NCBI GenBank assembly: GCA_002698785.1
Contig: PAAG01000038.1
Location: forward strand, 62,001 to 126,000
DNA length: 64,000 nucleotides
DNA from: Verrucomicrobiales bacterium
Lineage (GTDB): Bacteria; Verrucomicrobiota; Verrucomicrobiia; Verrucomicrobiales; DEV007
Direction of reading: 5' to 3'
The notes beneath the pieces are model-generated. The model was not told where the DNA came from, did not search any database, and saw nothing but the letters and a program-made list of their open reading frames with translations. Within the stretch, counting starts at the first letter, position 1; each line of letters opens with the position of its first letter. The translations under genes and the position numbers were made by a program. Of the stretch, positions 35,376 through 44,198 are shown one piece after another.

Positions 35376-35397
35376 TCGAGTTCCAGAGGGAACTCGA
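35376..35397 (-). terminator. Strong hairpin after the ccsBA-peptide cluster
   Basis: TCGAGTTCC (35376-35384) and GGAACTCGA (35389-35397) form a perfect 9-bp stem with a 4-base loop. On the minus strand it starts six bases after the stop of the 27-residue ORF. There is no T-run, but its position suggests a transcript end or 3' stabiliser. Confidence 0.5.
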
Positions 35398-35403
35398 AAT
35401 GAA

Positions 35404-35487
35404 TTATCCCTTTACGAGATACCCGAACGCGAGAGCGCCGAGAGCAAGAAAGGTGATTGCGATAACGATTCCTAGGAAGATTGCCAT
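35404..35487 (-). CDS. Candidate 27-residue transmembrane peptide
   Basis: An ATG-to-TAA ORF encoding MAIFLGIVIAITFLALGALA plus FGYLVKG: one ideal transmembrane helix ending in a short basic tail. It lies 58 bases after the ccsA-like stop on the same strand and directly before a strong hairpin. No clear Shine-Dalgarno is present. It could be a small subunit or assembly factor for a cytochrome complex, by analogy with CcoS- or CydX-size peptides, but no specific similarity is claimed. Confidence 0.4.
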   Translation of the reverse strand: MAIFLGIVIAITFLALGALAFGYLVKG

Positions 35488-35545
35488 GGCCGAGACAGTA
35501 GGCAGAGTTTCTGGAAATGCCAGTCAGAAAATTGGGTAGAAATTC

Positions 35546-37588
35546 TCACGCTGGCAATGGTTTCGACGGAGGAGGATCGCTTCTGCCCGGTTTTTTCTTT
35601 CTAGAGCGTTCCACAAACCAGGAGATTGCACCCATCACGAGAAAGACAGCCATGATCATCCACGAGAGGTAAAGGGAGCGCCAAACGCCCTCGGTAAACC
35701 CGTAGCTGTGAAGACCGACGCCGAGGTTATTGACTCCCCACCAACTGAACGTGACTATTCCGCCGAGGAGTACGGCATTCATGTGAACTCCAATCTCGCG
35801 GATCCATCCAGCCATGCGGCCGTGAAGAATAACGAGGGTCCAGAGACAAATCATGAGTGCTCCGTTTTCCTTGGGATCCCAGCCCCAGAAGCGGCCCCAG
35901 CTGTAGTTGGCCCAGATTCCTCCGAGAACGGTTCCGACGAGTGAAAAGAAGAGGCAGAAGCAGATGATTCCGTAGTTCATGCGTGTCAGCACGCGAAGGA
36001 AGTCTTTGTTGCGCTTGCCGGCGAAATCCATGAACAGGCGGACACTCAAATAGAGCATGCCAATGAGGGCGGCAATCATCCCGGCGGCGTATCCGATGTT
36101 AATGATCGTTACATGTGTCCAGAGCCAGAAGTTGGTGTCCAGCACGGCGACTAACTGCCCCATGGTATCGGTCGCTTCTTTTGCCTCATATTTGATCGAG
36201 AGGAACATCCCGGCGACTCCACTGAAAACAGCGAGCAGGGTGCCTACTCCGATTCGAGTGACGACCTCTATGAACAAGCCAAGGAATACGGCGACTGCGG
36301 TAATGAACAGAACGGTGTCGTATAGGTTTGTGATCGGCGGACGGTCTCGGATAATACAGCGCAGGGAAATCCCATAGACATTGAGGACAAGGCCAGCGAT
36401 TGCGAGGAGGCTCGCAAGAATGATCATGATACGGCCGTAAGCGCTGGCGGGAGAGAGCCAACTGAGGGCGGTGATGACAAAAGCGATGATGAAAAAGACT
36501 AACGCCCTTGTGAACCATTTGCCTCGGTAGAGCTGGACCTCTAATGCGGAGTGCTCTCCTTCGCCTCGTTCGGTAGCAATGGATTTCTGGTTGGCGCCGT
36601 ATTCATCGAGGGCTTTCTGGAATTGTTCGGGGCCTGCTTTCTGAGCGTCCACCAGCTCCTGAATGCTCTGCAATTGTTCCTTGGCCCATGGGCGCGCCTC
36701 TTTCGATTCGAGGCCTTTGATTAGGACATCTCCTGCGGAGAGCCATTCTTCTGTCTCGTTGCTCTCCGGAGGGACGATATTCAGGCCTCTCGCCGAGCTG
36801 GCGTGGAAAAAGAATAGGCGCAACGCACCGGAGAACATGGCTTCATCTTCATCGCCAGACGGTGGCTGCTGGATGACTTGAACAAGTTGATTGATTGTCA
36901 TCTCAGGCATTCTATCGAGCATTTCGATGGGATCGATTTTTGCCGAAAGCGCTACCAATTCATCGGGGAGGATATTTTCGTTTACCAGAAACTCACCGGG
37001 GCGGGTAAACCCAAACTGACCGAGGAGATATTCAAACGCGCTGACATTCCTTCCCAGGTTCAAGACCATGCCCTCGATACGGTCGAGTTCGAACTGAGGG
37101 TCCTTCTCGCTCTGCTCGTGCTGTTGTTGCTTCTCGGCGTATTGCTGGGCCAGTTCGGCCAGGCGAGCTCTGCCAGGGAGCAACTCGTTGTACGAGTATT
37201 TGTCCCGCTTTGATTTCGGCGAAACTCCGATCTGCACGACGGTCTCTGAGTCGTCGATGGTGAAGATCGGCATGTCTTTCGCGATTTCTCCGCGAAAAAG
37301 CACGTCGAGCAGCCACTCTGCATAATGGAGGCTGTGGCTCTCTCCGTCCTGTGTGCTGAATGATGCGCTGGTTCGTCCGCTGAACTGAAGGAGTTTGAAG
37401 CGTGCGACTGTGTAGATCGGTTTTACCCGGCCATCGTCCTGGATCAGGATGTGCTCAAAAGCGTGCACCGTTTCCGGCGACCATGCCTCGTAGTTGGGAA
37501 GAACGGATTCGGGAGCATCGCGGGCTTCGAGACAAACGGGGGCCGCGAGAATGAGGGAAAGTGTGGCAAGTATGTGTCTGAGTTTCAT
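35546..37588 (-). CDS. ccsA: Cytochrome c biogenesis protein CcsA/ResC type, with large N-terminal region
   Basis: 680 residues from ATG 37588, which overlaps the ResB-like stop (ATGA) and gives a signal-like start MKLRHILATLSLILA. About 350 residues of periplasmic sequence (up to about 360) precede roughly nine helices. The haem-handling WWD motif is WGRFWGWDPKENGAL near 590, and conserved His residues flank it (THVTIINIGY; LHGRM). With ResB it carries haem across the membrane and attaches it to CxxCH apocytochromes (system II). The N-terminal region resembles the ResB/CcsA-linked extension seen in Bacteroidota and Verrucomicrobiota. Confidence 0.9.
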   Translation of the reverse strand: MKLRHILATLSLILAAPVCLEARDAPESVLPNYEAWSPETVHAFEHILIQDDGRVKPIYTVARFKLLQFSGRTSASFSTQDGESHSLHYAEWLLDVLFRGEIAKDMPIFTIDDSETVVQIGVSPKSKRDKYSYNELLPGRARLAELAQQYAEKQQQHEQSEKDPQFELDRIEGMVLNLGRNVSAFEYLLGQFGFTRPGEFLVNENILPDELVALSAKIDPIEMLDRMPEMTINQLVQVIQQPPSGDEDEAMFSGALRLFFFHASSARGLNIVPPESNETEEWLSAGDVLIKGLESKEARPWAKEQLQSIQELVDAQKAGPEQFQKALDEYGANQKSIATERGEGEHSALEVQLYRGKWFTRALVFFIIAFVITALSWLSPASAYGRIMIILASLLAIAGLVLNVYGISLRCIIRDRPPITNLYDTVLFITAVAVFLGLFIEVVTRIGVGTLLAVFSGVAGMFLSIKYEAKEATDTMGQLVAVLDTNFWLWTHVTIINIGYAAGMIAALIGMLYLSVRLFMDFAGKRNKDFLRVLTRMNYGIICFCLFFSLVGTVLGGIWANYSWGRFWGWDPKENGALMICLWTLVILHGRMAGWIREIGVHMNAVLLGGIVTFSWWGVNNLGVGLHSYGFTEGVWRSLYLSWMIMAVFLVMGAISWFVERSRKKKPGRSDPPPSKPLPA

Positions 37589-38826
37589 GCCGTTTTTGGT
37601 TTGGATTTTGACTGGAAGGATTTCACGACGAAGCCAACCAGCATCATGAAAAAGTGGACGAGGAGACCTGCCCCGGTGATGCAGAGTGCGATGAGGGGCC
37701 ACTGGTCTGCCGGGTTGTTTGCTACTGCGAACTGGGAATACATGCGGTCGCCGGGTTGAGATCCGGCCGGGCCGAAGGATTCTTGAAAGAAGGTATATCC
37801 CTCGTAACGCATGGGTTCGTTCATTTTGATCTCGAGAGAGGTGTCGGATTTCCCTTCCTCAAACCGAGTCACTCGGCTTTCGTAATTTCGAGCCATGCTC
37901 ATGCCGGGGTGTTGTTCGAAGATAAATTCATCCAGCTGAACCTCGAAGGGGACGGTCCATGATTTCTTGGCCAGAAGGGCTCCGTATTTTTGCCCCTCGA
38001 CTTCGAAGATGAAGGGCATGGGTTTTTCTCCCGGGTCAAACTTGTAGGAACCTGCCCAGAGGATCGTTTCGATCGGCTTTTCGTCGCCTGTGGGTTGGAT
38101 TTCGAGGTAGCAACCAGGTAGGTTTTGCTCTGCTTCCTTTGACTTATCCTGGGGAGCGAGTTTGAAACCATCGATTTGTTTTGCCTGGACGCCGGCGGCG
38201 ATTGGCGCGGATACGGGGACAGGCATCGCGTTTGATGAGTATCCGTTGATAACGATGTCGAAAGGTAGGCCATTGCCCGGGATGGAACGCTGCTCGTTCG
38301 ATTTGATCGACTGCAGGGCTTCTGATGGATAGACGAAGAGCTTTTCGGCTTTGTTCTCTTCAGTCAGCTTGATGATCTCCAACTGCCACTTCCGGTAGCT
38401 TTCGACGCGATTGGTCTTCATCCCCGGATACATGGCCATATATCCATCTGTTGCGAAGGCATAGGTGACGAACCCTCCGGCCAATAGGAGGAGCATTCCA
38501 ATATGGGAGATGAGAAGTCCGAGGCCCTTCAGTCGCTTGCGGACTTTCACGATCGCTCCGAGAACCATGTTGAAGAACAGGATGAACATCAAGGGAAGGC
38601 CGCCGGGGAGAACGATGGGGATACTGCCGATTTTGTCGGTAAAGAGGAAGGAGTAGAAATATTTCTCCTTCGCTGCGTGGAGTCCGTGATTTACCTGCCC
38701 CAGTGTGCCAAACAGGGTGACCAGAGTCATCAGGATGAGTACGACCGTGGCCAGTTTGTAGGACGAGAGGAACCGGTAAACCAGAAGGAGGAAATTGTCT
38801 GGGGTGTCTTTTTTCTGCGTTGCCAT
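37585..38826 (-). CDS. resB: ResB/Ccs1-type cytochrome c biogenesis protein
   Basis: 413 residues. Three N-terminal helices (about 17-35, 68-90, 103-125) with LTLFGTLGQVNHG-like sequence, then a large periplasmic beta domain and a last helix near 385-405. This is the layout of ResB/Ccs1, which works with CcsA in system II haem delivery. It is followed by ccsA with a four-base overlap and preceded by a lipoprotein gene seven bases upstream, so the three form one operon. Confidence 0.88.
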   Translation of the reverse strand: MATQKKDTPDNFLLLVYRFLSSYKLATVVLILMTLVTLFGTLGQVNHGLHAAKEKYFYSFLFTDKIGSIPIVLPGGLPLMFILFFNMVLGAIVKVRKRLKGLGLLISHIGMLLLLAGGFVTYAFATDGYMAMYPGMKTNRVESYRKWQLEIIKLTEENKAEKLFVYPSEALQSIKSNEQRSIPGNGLPFDIVINGYSSNAMPVPVSAPIAAGVQAKQIDGFKLAPQDKSKEAEQNLPGCYLEIQPTGDEKPIETILWAGSYKFDPGEKPMPFIFEVEGQKYGALLAKKSWTVPFEVQLDEFIFEQHPGMSMARNYESRVTRFEEGKSDTSLEIKMNEPMRYEGYTFFQESFGPAGSQPGDRMYSQFAVANNPADQWPLIALCITGAGLLVHFFMMLVGFVVKSFQSKSKPKTA

Positions 38827-38833
38827 CTGGGGA

Positions 38834-39499
38834 TCAGTTCGTTTGAACGTCGAGGGAGGAGGTGAACTGGTCGAATTCTTCGATGTTTGCTTCGACGAGT
38901 TCTTTGGGGCCTGTCATTTTTACAAATGCTGCTCCGGCTTCGGAGGAGAGTATGAGACCGACCAGGCGGTAGTTTTCATACGTTTCGGTGCTTCCCATGC
39001 CGGGAGAAAAACTGCCATCCACTGTTACGTAGGTCGCCTCTGTTCCGAACAGAGGCTTGGTGGGGAGAGCGTTGACTTCCTCTTCTGTTATGGGTTCGGC
39101 ACCCATCTGGCCCCGCCAGCGATTGACATTGGCGAGGAGACCTCCGCCAGCGCCGGGAAGACGCGCGAGGTAGCACTCGCCTTTGTCGTTTTCGCCAAAT
39201 CGAAAGGTCACCACGCGCATCATGGAAGCGGGCTGTTCCGTCCAGCCTTCAGGGGTGTCGTAGACCAGCTGCTGGGCGGCACCTTCGGAAGACGATGTCT
39301 CTGCGCTATTGGCCATAGAACGGTACCGGAAGCGCTCGGTGCTGGAATCTGCAATTTTAAAACTGGGATACGCCGTATTCGGGTCCTTCTCAATCAAGAC
39401 GGCTTCTGAATGGTCTTCGATGCATGAGGTGAGGGTAAGAAGAAGCATTCCAGCCAAGAGGCAGGATGGTTTCAGTAGCTTGGTCATCAGGGAATACAT
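38834..39499 (-). CDS. Lipoprotein of unknown function upstream of the ccs genes
   Basis: 221 residues from ATG 39499, or 217 from ATG 39487. Lipoprotein signal LLLTLTSC (Cys26). The mature part is soluble with a segment TPEGWTEQPASMMRVVTFRF and GLLANVNRWRGQMGAEPITEEE that resembles a family of verrucomicrobial/planctomycete envelope proteins, but I cannot name its function. It is the first gene of the ResB/CcsA operon, so a role in cytochrome maturation is possible from context only. Confidence 0.75.
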   Translation of the reverse strand: MYSLMTKLLKPSCLLAGMLLLTLTSCIEDHSEAVLIEKDPNTAYPSFKIADSSTERFRYRSMANSAETSSSEGAAQQLVYDTPEGWTEQPASMMRVVTFRFGENDKGECYLARLPGAGGGLLANVNRWRGQMGAEPITEEEVNALPTKPLFGTEATYVTVDGSFSPGMGSTETYENYRLVGLILSSEAGAAFVKMTGPKELVEANIEEFDQFTSSLDVQTN

Positions 39500-39599
39500 T
39501 CTGGTTGTCGTGTATTACGACGGTAAAGCGACGCAATGCGCCGGAAAATGGTCCCGTTTTGCGGGATTAAAAGGCGGAAACGCCTCCGGGGGTGGAATT

Positions 39600-41573
39600 T
39601 CAGGCCTTCTTTTTCTCTTCGGTCTGCTCTTTCGCTGGAGCAGGCGGAGTATCAGGCTTGGGAGCATCTGCCTTTTTCGGGGGAGGGGTGTCTGCTTTTT
39701 TGGGTTGAGTAGTCTCTTTTTTCGGTGCCGGTGGGGTATCCTGCTTAGATTTCTTCGCGTCGGCTTTGGGCTCGGGCTTTTTCGCCTCGGTTTTTGCTTC
39801 TGGTTTCGGAGGAGCGGGCTTTGTTTCGGTTTTCTTCTCTTCCTTCTTAGGCGCAGGTTTGGCTGGAGCTGTTTTGGCCTCGGGTTTCTTCGCTTCAGGC
39901 TTTTTCGGCTCCGTCTTCTTCTCCTCGGGCTTTTTCTCTTCAGGCTTGGGAGCTGGCTTTTCCTCTTCTTTCTCGGGCTCTGCTGCTTCTGGCTGAGCGG
40001 AAGCGAGTTCAGCACCTGTGTTGATTTCGAGGTTTACGCTGCGTTCGAAAGCTCTTGCCTCTGCTGGATCTGCTTTAGTCTGCCACAGGTAGACCTTTTT
40101 CAGGTTGGGTAAGGTGGTGAAGGTTTCGAAAATGCCGTTTCCTACCTCAGTGGAGTAGAGATTGAGGTATTCCAGATCGGTGAGTCCTTTGAGTTGGGCG
40201 ATACCGCTGTCCGTCACTTTGGTGTTTTCCAGGTGCAGGCGTTCGAGGCCTCTCATTTTACCCACTGTCTTGAGCCCTTCGTCGGTGATCTGGCTGCGAG
40301 CGAGGTCGAGCCAGATGACTTGGTCAGCGACTGGTTCGAGCAATTTGAGTTGTTCGTCGCCGAACTCTTTTGCCGCGTTGATGACATTTACGCGAAGCCT
40401 CTCGTCTTCGGCCGAAATTGGCATGACGGAGAAATGGTATTTTTCTGCTGCAGAAAGGACGTCGGCCATGCGCTGTTCCTGCTCTTCTGGTGACAGTGTG
40501 TCCCAGACGGATTCGTAGGTTGCTACGGCTATGTCTGCTGCTTCTTCCTGTGATTCGGCATGGATTGCTGCTACCGCGAGTGCAGTTGACTCAATTTCTG
40601 GATCTTCACCCAGTTCGGCCACGGTTAGTTCCTTCTTAGCTCCAGCGTCGATCCAGTAGGTCAGGAGTTTTGTTTCCTCTTCTGTGAGGGGTTCGCCTTT
40701 GGGCGGCATGAATTCGTCATCATCAGGATCGAGGGTTACGCGCACAATCAGTTCGGAATCGAAGGCGTTTCCAGGCTCGACGGTGGGGTAGTCCGATCCT
40801 TCCGCACCGGCCATGAGAAGGTCGAAGGTGTCCATGCGGAGCTTCCCTTTGATCTTGTTCTCGTTGTGGCACTCGTTGCATTTGGCCTCAAGGATGGGGA
40901 CGACGAACTCGTTGTAGACAACTCGTTCGCCAAGCGGCACTTCTTCGGCTTCTTCGCCGGTACCCTCGCCCTCGGCGGTCGGTTCTTCGTGATGAGCAAG
41001 GCCAACGAGGAGCATTGGCTTCAGTTGTTCTGGCGCGTGCTCGGTGAGGTAATCGGCCTCGTGTACCATCGCTCCGCCAAAGTGGCCACTTGCGGCTGTT
41101 GTGAAGGCAGCGCCAAGGAGGGAGAGAGAGTAGATGGAACGTATGCCTTTGAGGCAGAAAACGAGTGCCAACAAGGTGAAGACGACCACGGCCAGTCCAT
41201 AGTACATGTGGAGATCGACGGCCTTGCCAGCAAACCCTTCCACCTGCATCAGGAGATATCCCATGACGGTAGCGGCGATGCTGGTGAGGAAGCCCAACCA
41301 GAGGACAAATGGGATAGATTTCCTGAGGTGAGAGAATGCCGTGAAATACGACAGAAACTCCATGATCAGGGCAAGGAAGATGATCCCAATCGGGAAATGC
41401 ACAAAAAGAACGTGGAACCTGCCAATGAAATTCAGGAAGCCGCCTCCGTCTCCCTCACTGTTTCGATAGGCATACCACGTAACGCCAAGGAACACTGCCC
41501 AAAGGGCACCGAGGAACAGGGCCAGCAGTGTTCCTCGTTTTCCCGGTTTTTCGTGCTTTACGAAAGTACTCAT
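39600..41573 (-). CDS. DUF2231 membrane - planctomycete cytochrome c - leucine-rich repeat protein
   Basis: 657 residues. Five helices in a DUF2231-like module (about 15-163) are followed by a PSCyt1-type haem domain with CNECH (232-236) and MPPKGEPLTEEE near 295. Four or so leucine-rich repeats (about 425-510: ITDEGLKTVGKMRGLERLHL, VTDSGIAQLKGLTDLEYLNL) come next. The last 140 residues are almost pure Pro, Glu, Lys and Ala. The protein is probably a membrane redox protein with periplasmic haem and LRR parts; the reaction is unknown. It lies upstream of the ccs operon, 100 bases away. Confidence 0.82.
   Translation of the reverse strand: MSTFVKHEKPGKRGTLLALFLGALWAVFLGVTWYAYRNSEGDGGGFLNFIGRFHVLFVHFPIGIIFLALIMEFLSYFTAFSHLRKSIPFVLWLGFLTSIAATVMGYLLMQVEGFAGKAVDLHMYYGLAVVVFTLLALVFCLKGIRSIYSLSLLGAAFTTAASGHFGGAMVHEADYLTEHAPEQLKPMLLVGLAHHEEPTAEGEGTGEEAEEVPLGERVVYNEFVVPILEAKCNECHNENKIKGKLRMDTFDLLMAGAEGSDYPTVEPGNAFDSELIVRVTLDPDDDEFMPPKGEPLTEEETKLLTYWIDAGAKKELTVAELGEDPEIESTALAVAAIHAESQEEAADIAVATYESVWDTLSPEEQEQRMADVLSAAEKYHFSVMPISAEDERLRVNVINAAKEFGDEQLKLLEPVADQVIWLDLARSQITDEGLKTVGKMRGLERLHLENTKVTDSGIAQLKGLTDLEYLNLYSTEVGNGIFETFTTLPNLKKVYLWQTKADPAEARAFERSVNLEINTGAELASAQPEAAEPEKEEEKPAPKPEEKKPEEKKTEPKKPEAKKPEAKTAPAKPAPKKEEKKTETKPAPPKPEAKTEAKKPEPKADAKKSKQDTPPAPKKETTQPKKADTPPPKKADAPKPDTPPAPAKEQTEEKKKA
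39606..40010 (-). repeat. Low-complexity Pro/Glu/Lys/Ala coding tract
   Basis: About 135 codons of irregular short repeats such as KPEEKKPEEKK and KPAPKKEEKK make up the C-terminus of the DUF2231-PSCyt1-LRR protein. It is coding low complexity, not a spaced repeat array. It is probably disordered and extended, perhaps spanning the periplasm or cell wall. Confidence 0.7.
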
Positions 41574-41714
41574 GTAGAAGCTTCGTCTTTGCTGAACGGG
41601 GGGTCAATCGCGTGTTAGCGTGCAGTAATAACACTTATGGGTGACACATTAGGTGGCGTGTATCTGTTGGGGTAATTCTCATACTCATTGAAAGAACCGG
41701 AATCACCCGGGCGT

Positions 41715-41810
41715 ATGAGTAAAAGTGCATTGCAGGGCAAAAAAAAGCAGATTAAAGAAACGTTTTACCCCGGCGGTGCCGAATACCGTTTGAGGGAGAT
41801 TGGGTTGTAA
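41715..41810 (+). CDS. Candidate 31-residue basic peptide upstream of mpl
   Basis: ATG-to-TAA ORF encoding MSKSALQGKKKQIKETFYPG then GAEYRLREIGL. It is basic at the N-terminus and ends 17 bases before the mpl start. No strong Shine-Dalgarno; GGAA lies about 13 bases upstream. Composition looks coding rather than random. It may be a real microprotein or a leader peptide for mpl. The rest of the 41574-41827 gap shows no other clear feature. Confidence 0.35.
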   Translation: MSKSALQGKKKQIKETFYPGGAEYRLREIGL

Positions 41811-41827
41811 AAATTTCCTCGAAGAGA

Positions 41828-43228
41828 ATGAGCGAGAAAAACGGATCGGTACCACATTTGTATTTCATGGGTATTTGCGGAACGGCGATGGGGTCGGTTG
41901 CCGCTGCTTTCCGCGACGCGGGATATCGTGTAACCGGTTCGGATTCACAGGTCTACGATCCGATGAAGTTGTTTCTCGAGGGGCGTGGAATCGAGATTCT
42001 GAATGGATACAAAGCCGAAAATCTCCCTGAGGATGCGGATCTGTTTGTTATCGGGAATGCACAGAGCCGTGGAAATCCGGAAGTGGAAGAGGTCTTGCGG
42101 AAAAAGGCGCATTTCATTTCTCTGCCAGAGTTACTGCGAGAGCAGATCCTGAGAGGGAAACGAAATTTTGTGGTGAGCGGTACCCATGGGAAAACGACAA
42201 CGTCTTCTTTGTTGACTTGGATTTTCGAATCTGCCGGACAGAATCCGAATTTCGTGATCGGAGGGCTTCCCGGGAATTTGAAACAAGGTGCCCGTTTTAC
42301 CGATTCAGATATCACGGTTCTCGAGGGGGATGAGTATGACTCGGCTTTTTTCGACAAGCGCTCGAAATTCATCCATTACCTGCCAGAGGTCGCGATCGTG
42401 AATAACATCGAGTTCGATCATGCTGATATTTATGAAAGTCTCGACGCGATCAAGCGATCCTTCGGGCACATGCTTCGTCTCGTCCCTGATAATGGGTTGA
42501 TCATCATTAATGGTGACGATGAGAATTGTGACGATGTCTTTGCGAAAGAGGGGCATGCACCGCGGAAGAGGGTAGGGCTTTCGAAAGAGTGTGAGGCTCG
42601 GATTGAAGATATCGACTACCAGCCAGACGGAACGGAATTCACGATTGAGGGGGAACGTTACCGGATCCCCATGAATGGAGAGTTTAATGTTCGCAACGCG
42701 GCGATGGCGGTTACGGCGGCCCGTTTTGGCGGGGTGGAGCCGGAGGCGATTCGAGTTGCTCTGAATTCTTTCGAGGGAATCAAGAGAAGGCAGGAAGTGC
42801 GTGGGGTCACGGAGAGAAATATCACGGTAATCGATGATTTTGGTCATCACCCGACTGCGATTCGCGAGGCGGTAACCGGGATTCGGAAGAAATACAACGG
42901 TTCGCGTTTGTGGGCTGTTTTTGAACCAAGGTCCAATACAACTCGCAGGAATGTTTTCCAAGAGGCTCTGCCTGAGGCACTCGCGCATGCCGATGCGGTG
43001 TGTATTGCTCAGGTCGCAAGAGCGGATTCACTTGCTGAAAATGAGCGACTTGATACGGATCTGCTGATGAAGACCCTACAGGACAGCGGCACTCCTGCCT
43101 TCTACGAGCCTAACGCAGATGCGATTGTCGAAAGGTTAAAGACAGAGGCGCTGGATGACGATGTCATTATTGTTTTCAGCAATGGTGGATTTGATGGGAT
43201 TCACGATAAAATCCTCAATAATCTGTAG
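41828..43228 (+). CDS. mpl: UDP-MurNAc:L-alanyl-gamma-D-glutamyl-meso-diaminopimelate ligase
   Basis: 466 residues, Mur ligase family. N-terminal GICGTAMGSVAAAFRDAGYRVTG, the ATP-binding motif GTHGKTTTSSL (near 118-128) and IDDFGHHPTAI in the C-terminal part are typical of Mpl. It recycles tripeptide from old peptidoglycan by joining it to UDP-MurNAc with ATP. The length and the GICGTAMG start favour Mpl over MurC. GAAGAG just upstream supports the ATG at 41828. Cytoplasmic. Confidence 0.92.
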   Translation: MSEKNGSVPHLYFMGICGTAMGSVAAAFRDAGYRVTGSDSQVYDPMKLFLEGRGIEILNGYKAENLPEDADLFVIGNAQSRGNPEVEEVLRKKAHFISLPELLREQILRGKRNFVVSGTHGKTTTSSLLTWIFESAGQNPNFVIGGLPGNLKQGARFTDSDITVLEGDEYDSAFFDKRSKFIHYLPEVAIVNNIEFDHADIYESLDAIKRSFGHMLRLVPDNGLIIINGDDENCDDVFAKEGHAPRKRVGLSKECEARIEDIDYQPDGTEFTIEGERYRIPMNGEFNVRNAAMAVTAARFGGVEPEAIRVALNSFEGIKRRQEVRGVTERNITVIDDFGHHPTAIREAVTGIRKKYNGSRLWAVFEPRSNTTRRNVFQEALPEALAHADAVCIAQVARADSLAENERLDTDLLMKTLQDSGTPAFYEPNADAIVERLKTEALDDDVIIVFSNGGFDGIHDKILNNL

Positions 43229-43280
43229 TAACTAGAATTTATCATTCGCCGTTTCTTTGGATTTGTCGTACTTTCCGACG

Positions 43281-44156
43281 GTGAAGCGTATACTATTTCG
43301 AATTCTTCTCGCATCGGCTCTCTCAGGGAGTTCAATGGCGTGGGCTGATACGCACGATCATAGTCATCAGCACGACCATGGGGAACAGCATGATCACGGA
43401 GTTCAGCACAAGGATGGAGAAGAACGAGTTGTTTCGCTACGAGCTAAATACACGATCGGCAGAGATGGAAATCTGACGGTTGCCCAGCAGTTTGAGCTTC
43501 AAGTCGATGGAAATCGCTTCGAGAGAGGGCCATGCCTTTCTTTCCTTACTGTCTATCAGGGGCCGGGAGGACTGATTCTCGACAACCGCATGTCGATTCA
43601 ATCTGTGCGCCGGAATGGAAATCCTGAGCCATATCACATTGAATTCATTGATGGGATGAATTTGCTCTTCATCGGAGACGAGGGGGCAAAGCTAGAACAT
43701 GGCATCCACCAATACGAAGTTGAATACTCAGCGGATGGCGATTGGAAGAGTGAGAAAGGAAGTCTTGCTGGTGCTTTTGATGTACTCGAGTCTTTCCAGA
43801 AACTTGAGGTCGATAATGCATCTATCCAGTTTGAGTTTCCGGAAGGGACCGAAATCCGACATGCTTCTGTTGCCCTGACTGGTCACGAGGGAGTTGATCG
43901 TGGATACCGGTTCGAAGTTGTGCCTTTAGGGTTCACAATCGAGACGACCGGAAAACTGCGCCACGATCATCAATTCTTTTTGAATCTCGTTCTTTCAGAA
44001 GATGGTTTTGTTCCGGAGAGCCGGTGGTTGACCGTGATGCAGCAACACCCCAAGCTGCCCATTTCGGCATTTACAGGCTTTGCGCTCTGTTGGGCTCTTG
44101 TTCTGATTCTTAGCCGAGCGAGGCAAAAGAGGACTTCTTCTCTTGTCGCTTCCTGA
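43281..44156 (+). CDS. Envelope protein with His-rich N-terminus, DUF2207-like
   Basis: 291 residues from GTG 43281, which starts the signal peptide VKRILFRILLASALSGSSMA; a TTG at 43257 is also in frame. Directly after cleavage comes a His/Asp-rich stretch with nine His in about 22 residues (HDHSHQHDHGEQ...). A beta-rich domain (about 50-250) with LILDNRMSIQSVRRNG and GIHQYEVEYSADG resembles DUF2207 N-terminal regions. One helix near 268-285 anchors the C-terminus. The His cluster suggests Zn, Ni or Cu binding. It follows mpl by about 50 bases. Confidence 0.68.
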   Translation: MKRILFRILLASALSGSSMAWADTHDHSHQHDHGEQHDHGVQHKDGEERVVSLRAKYTIGRDGNLTVAQQFELQVDGNRFERGPCLSFLTVYQGPGGLILDNRMSIQSVRRNGNPEPYHIEFIDGMNLLFIGDEGAKLEHGIHQYEVEYSADGDWKSEKGSLAGAFDVLESFQKLEVDNASIQFEFPEGTEIRHASVALTGHEGVDRGYRFEVVPLGFTIETTGKLRHDHQFFLNLVLSEDGFVPESRWLTVMQQHPKLPISAFTGFALCWALVLILSRARQKRTSSLVAS

Positions 44157-44198
44157 CATCTTTCGATGTGCTGATGTAAGGTGGCCTAGGTCTTGTCA

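Noticed and set aside
39606-40010. Repetitive sequence that could be taken for an array
   Set aside because: Repeats are irregular Lys/Pro/Glu codons within one frame, without constant repeat and spacer lengths, so not CRISPR.
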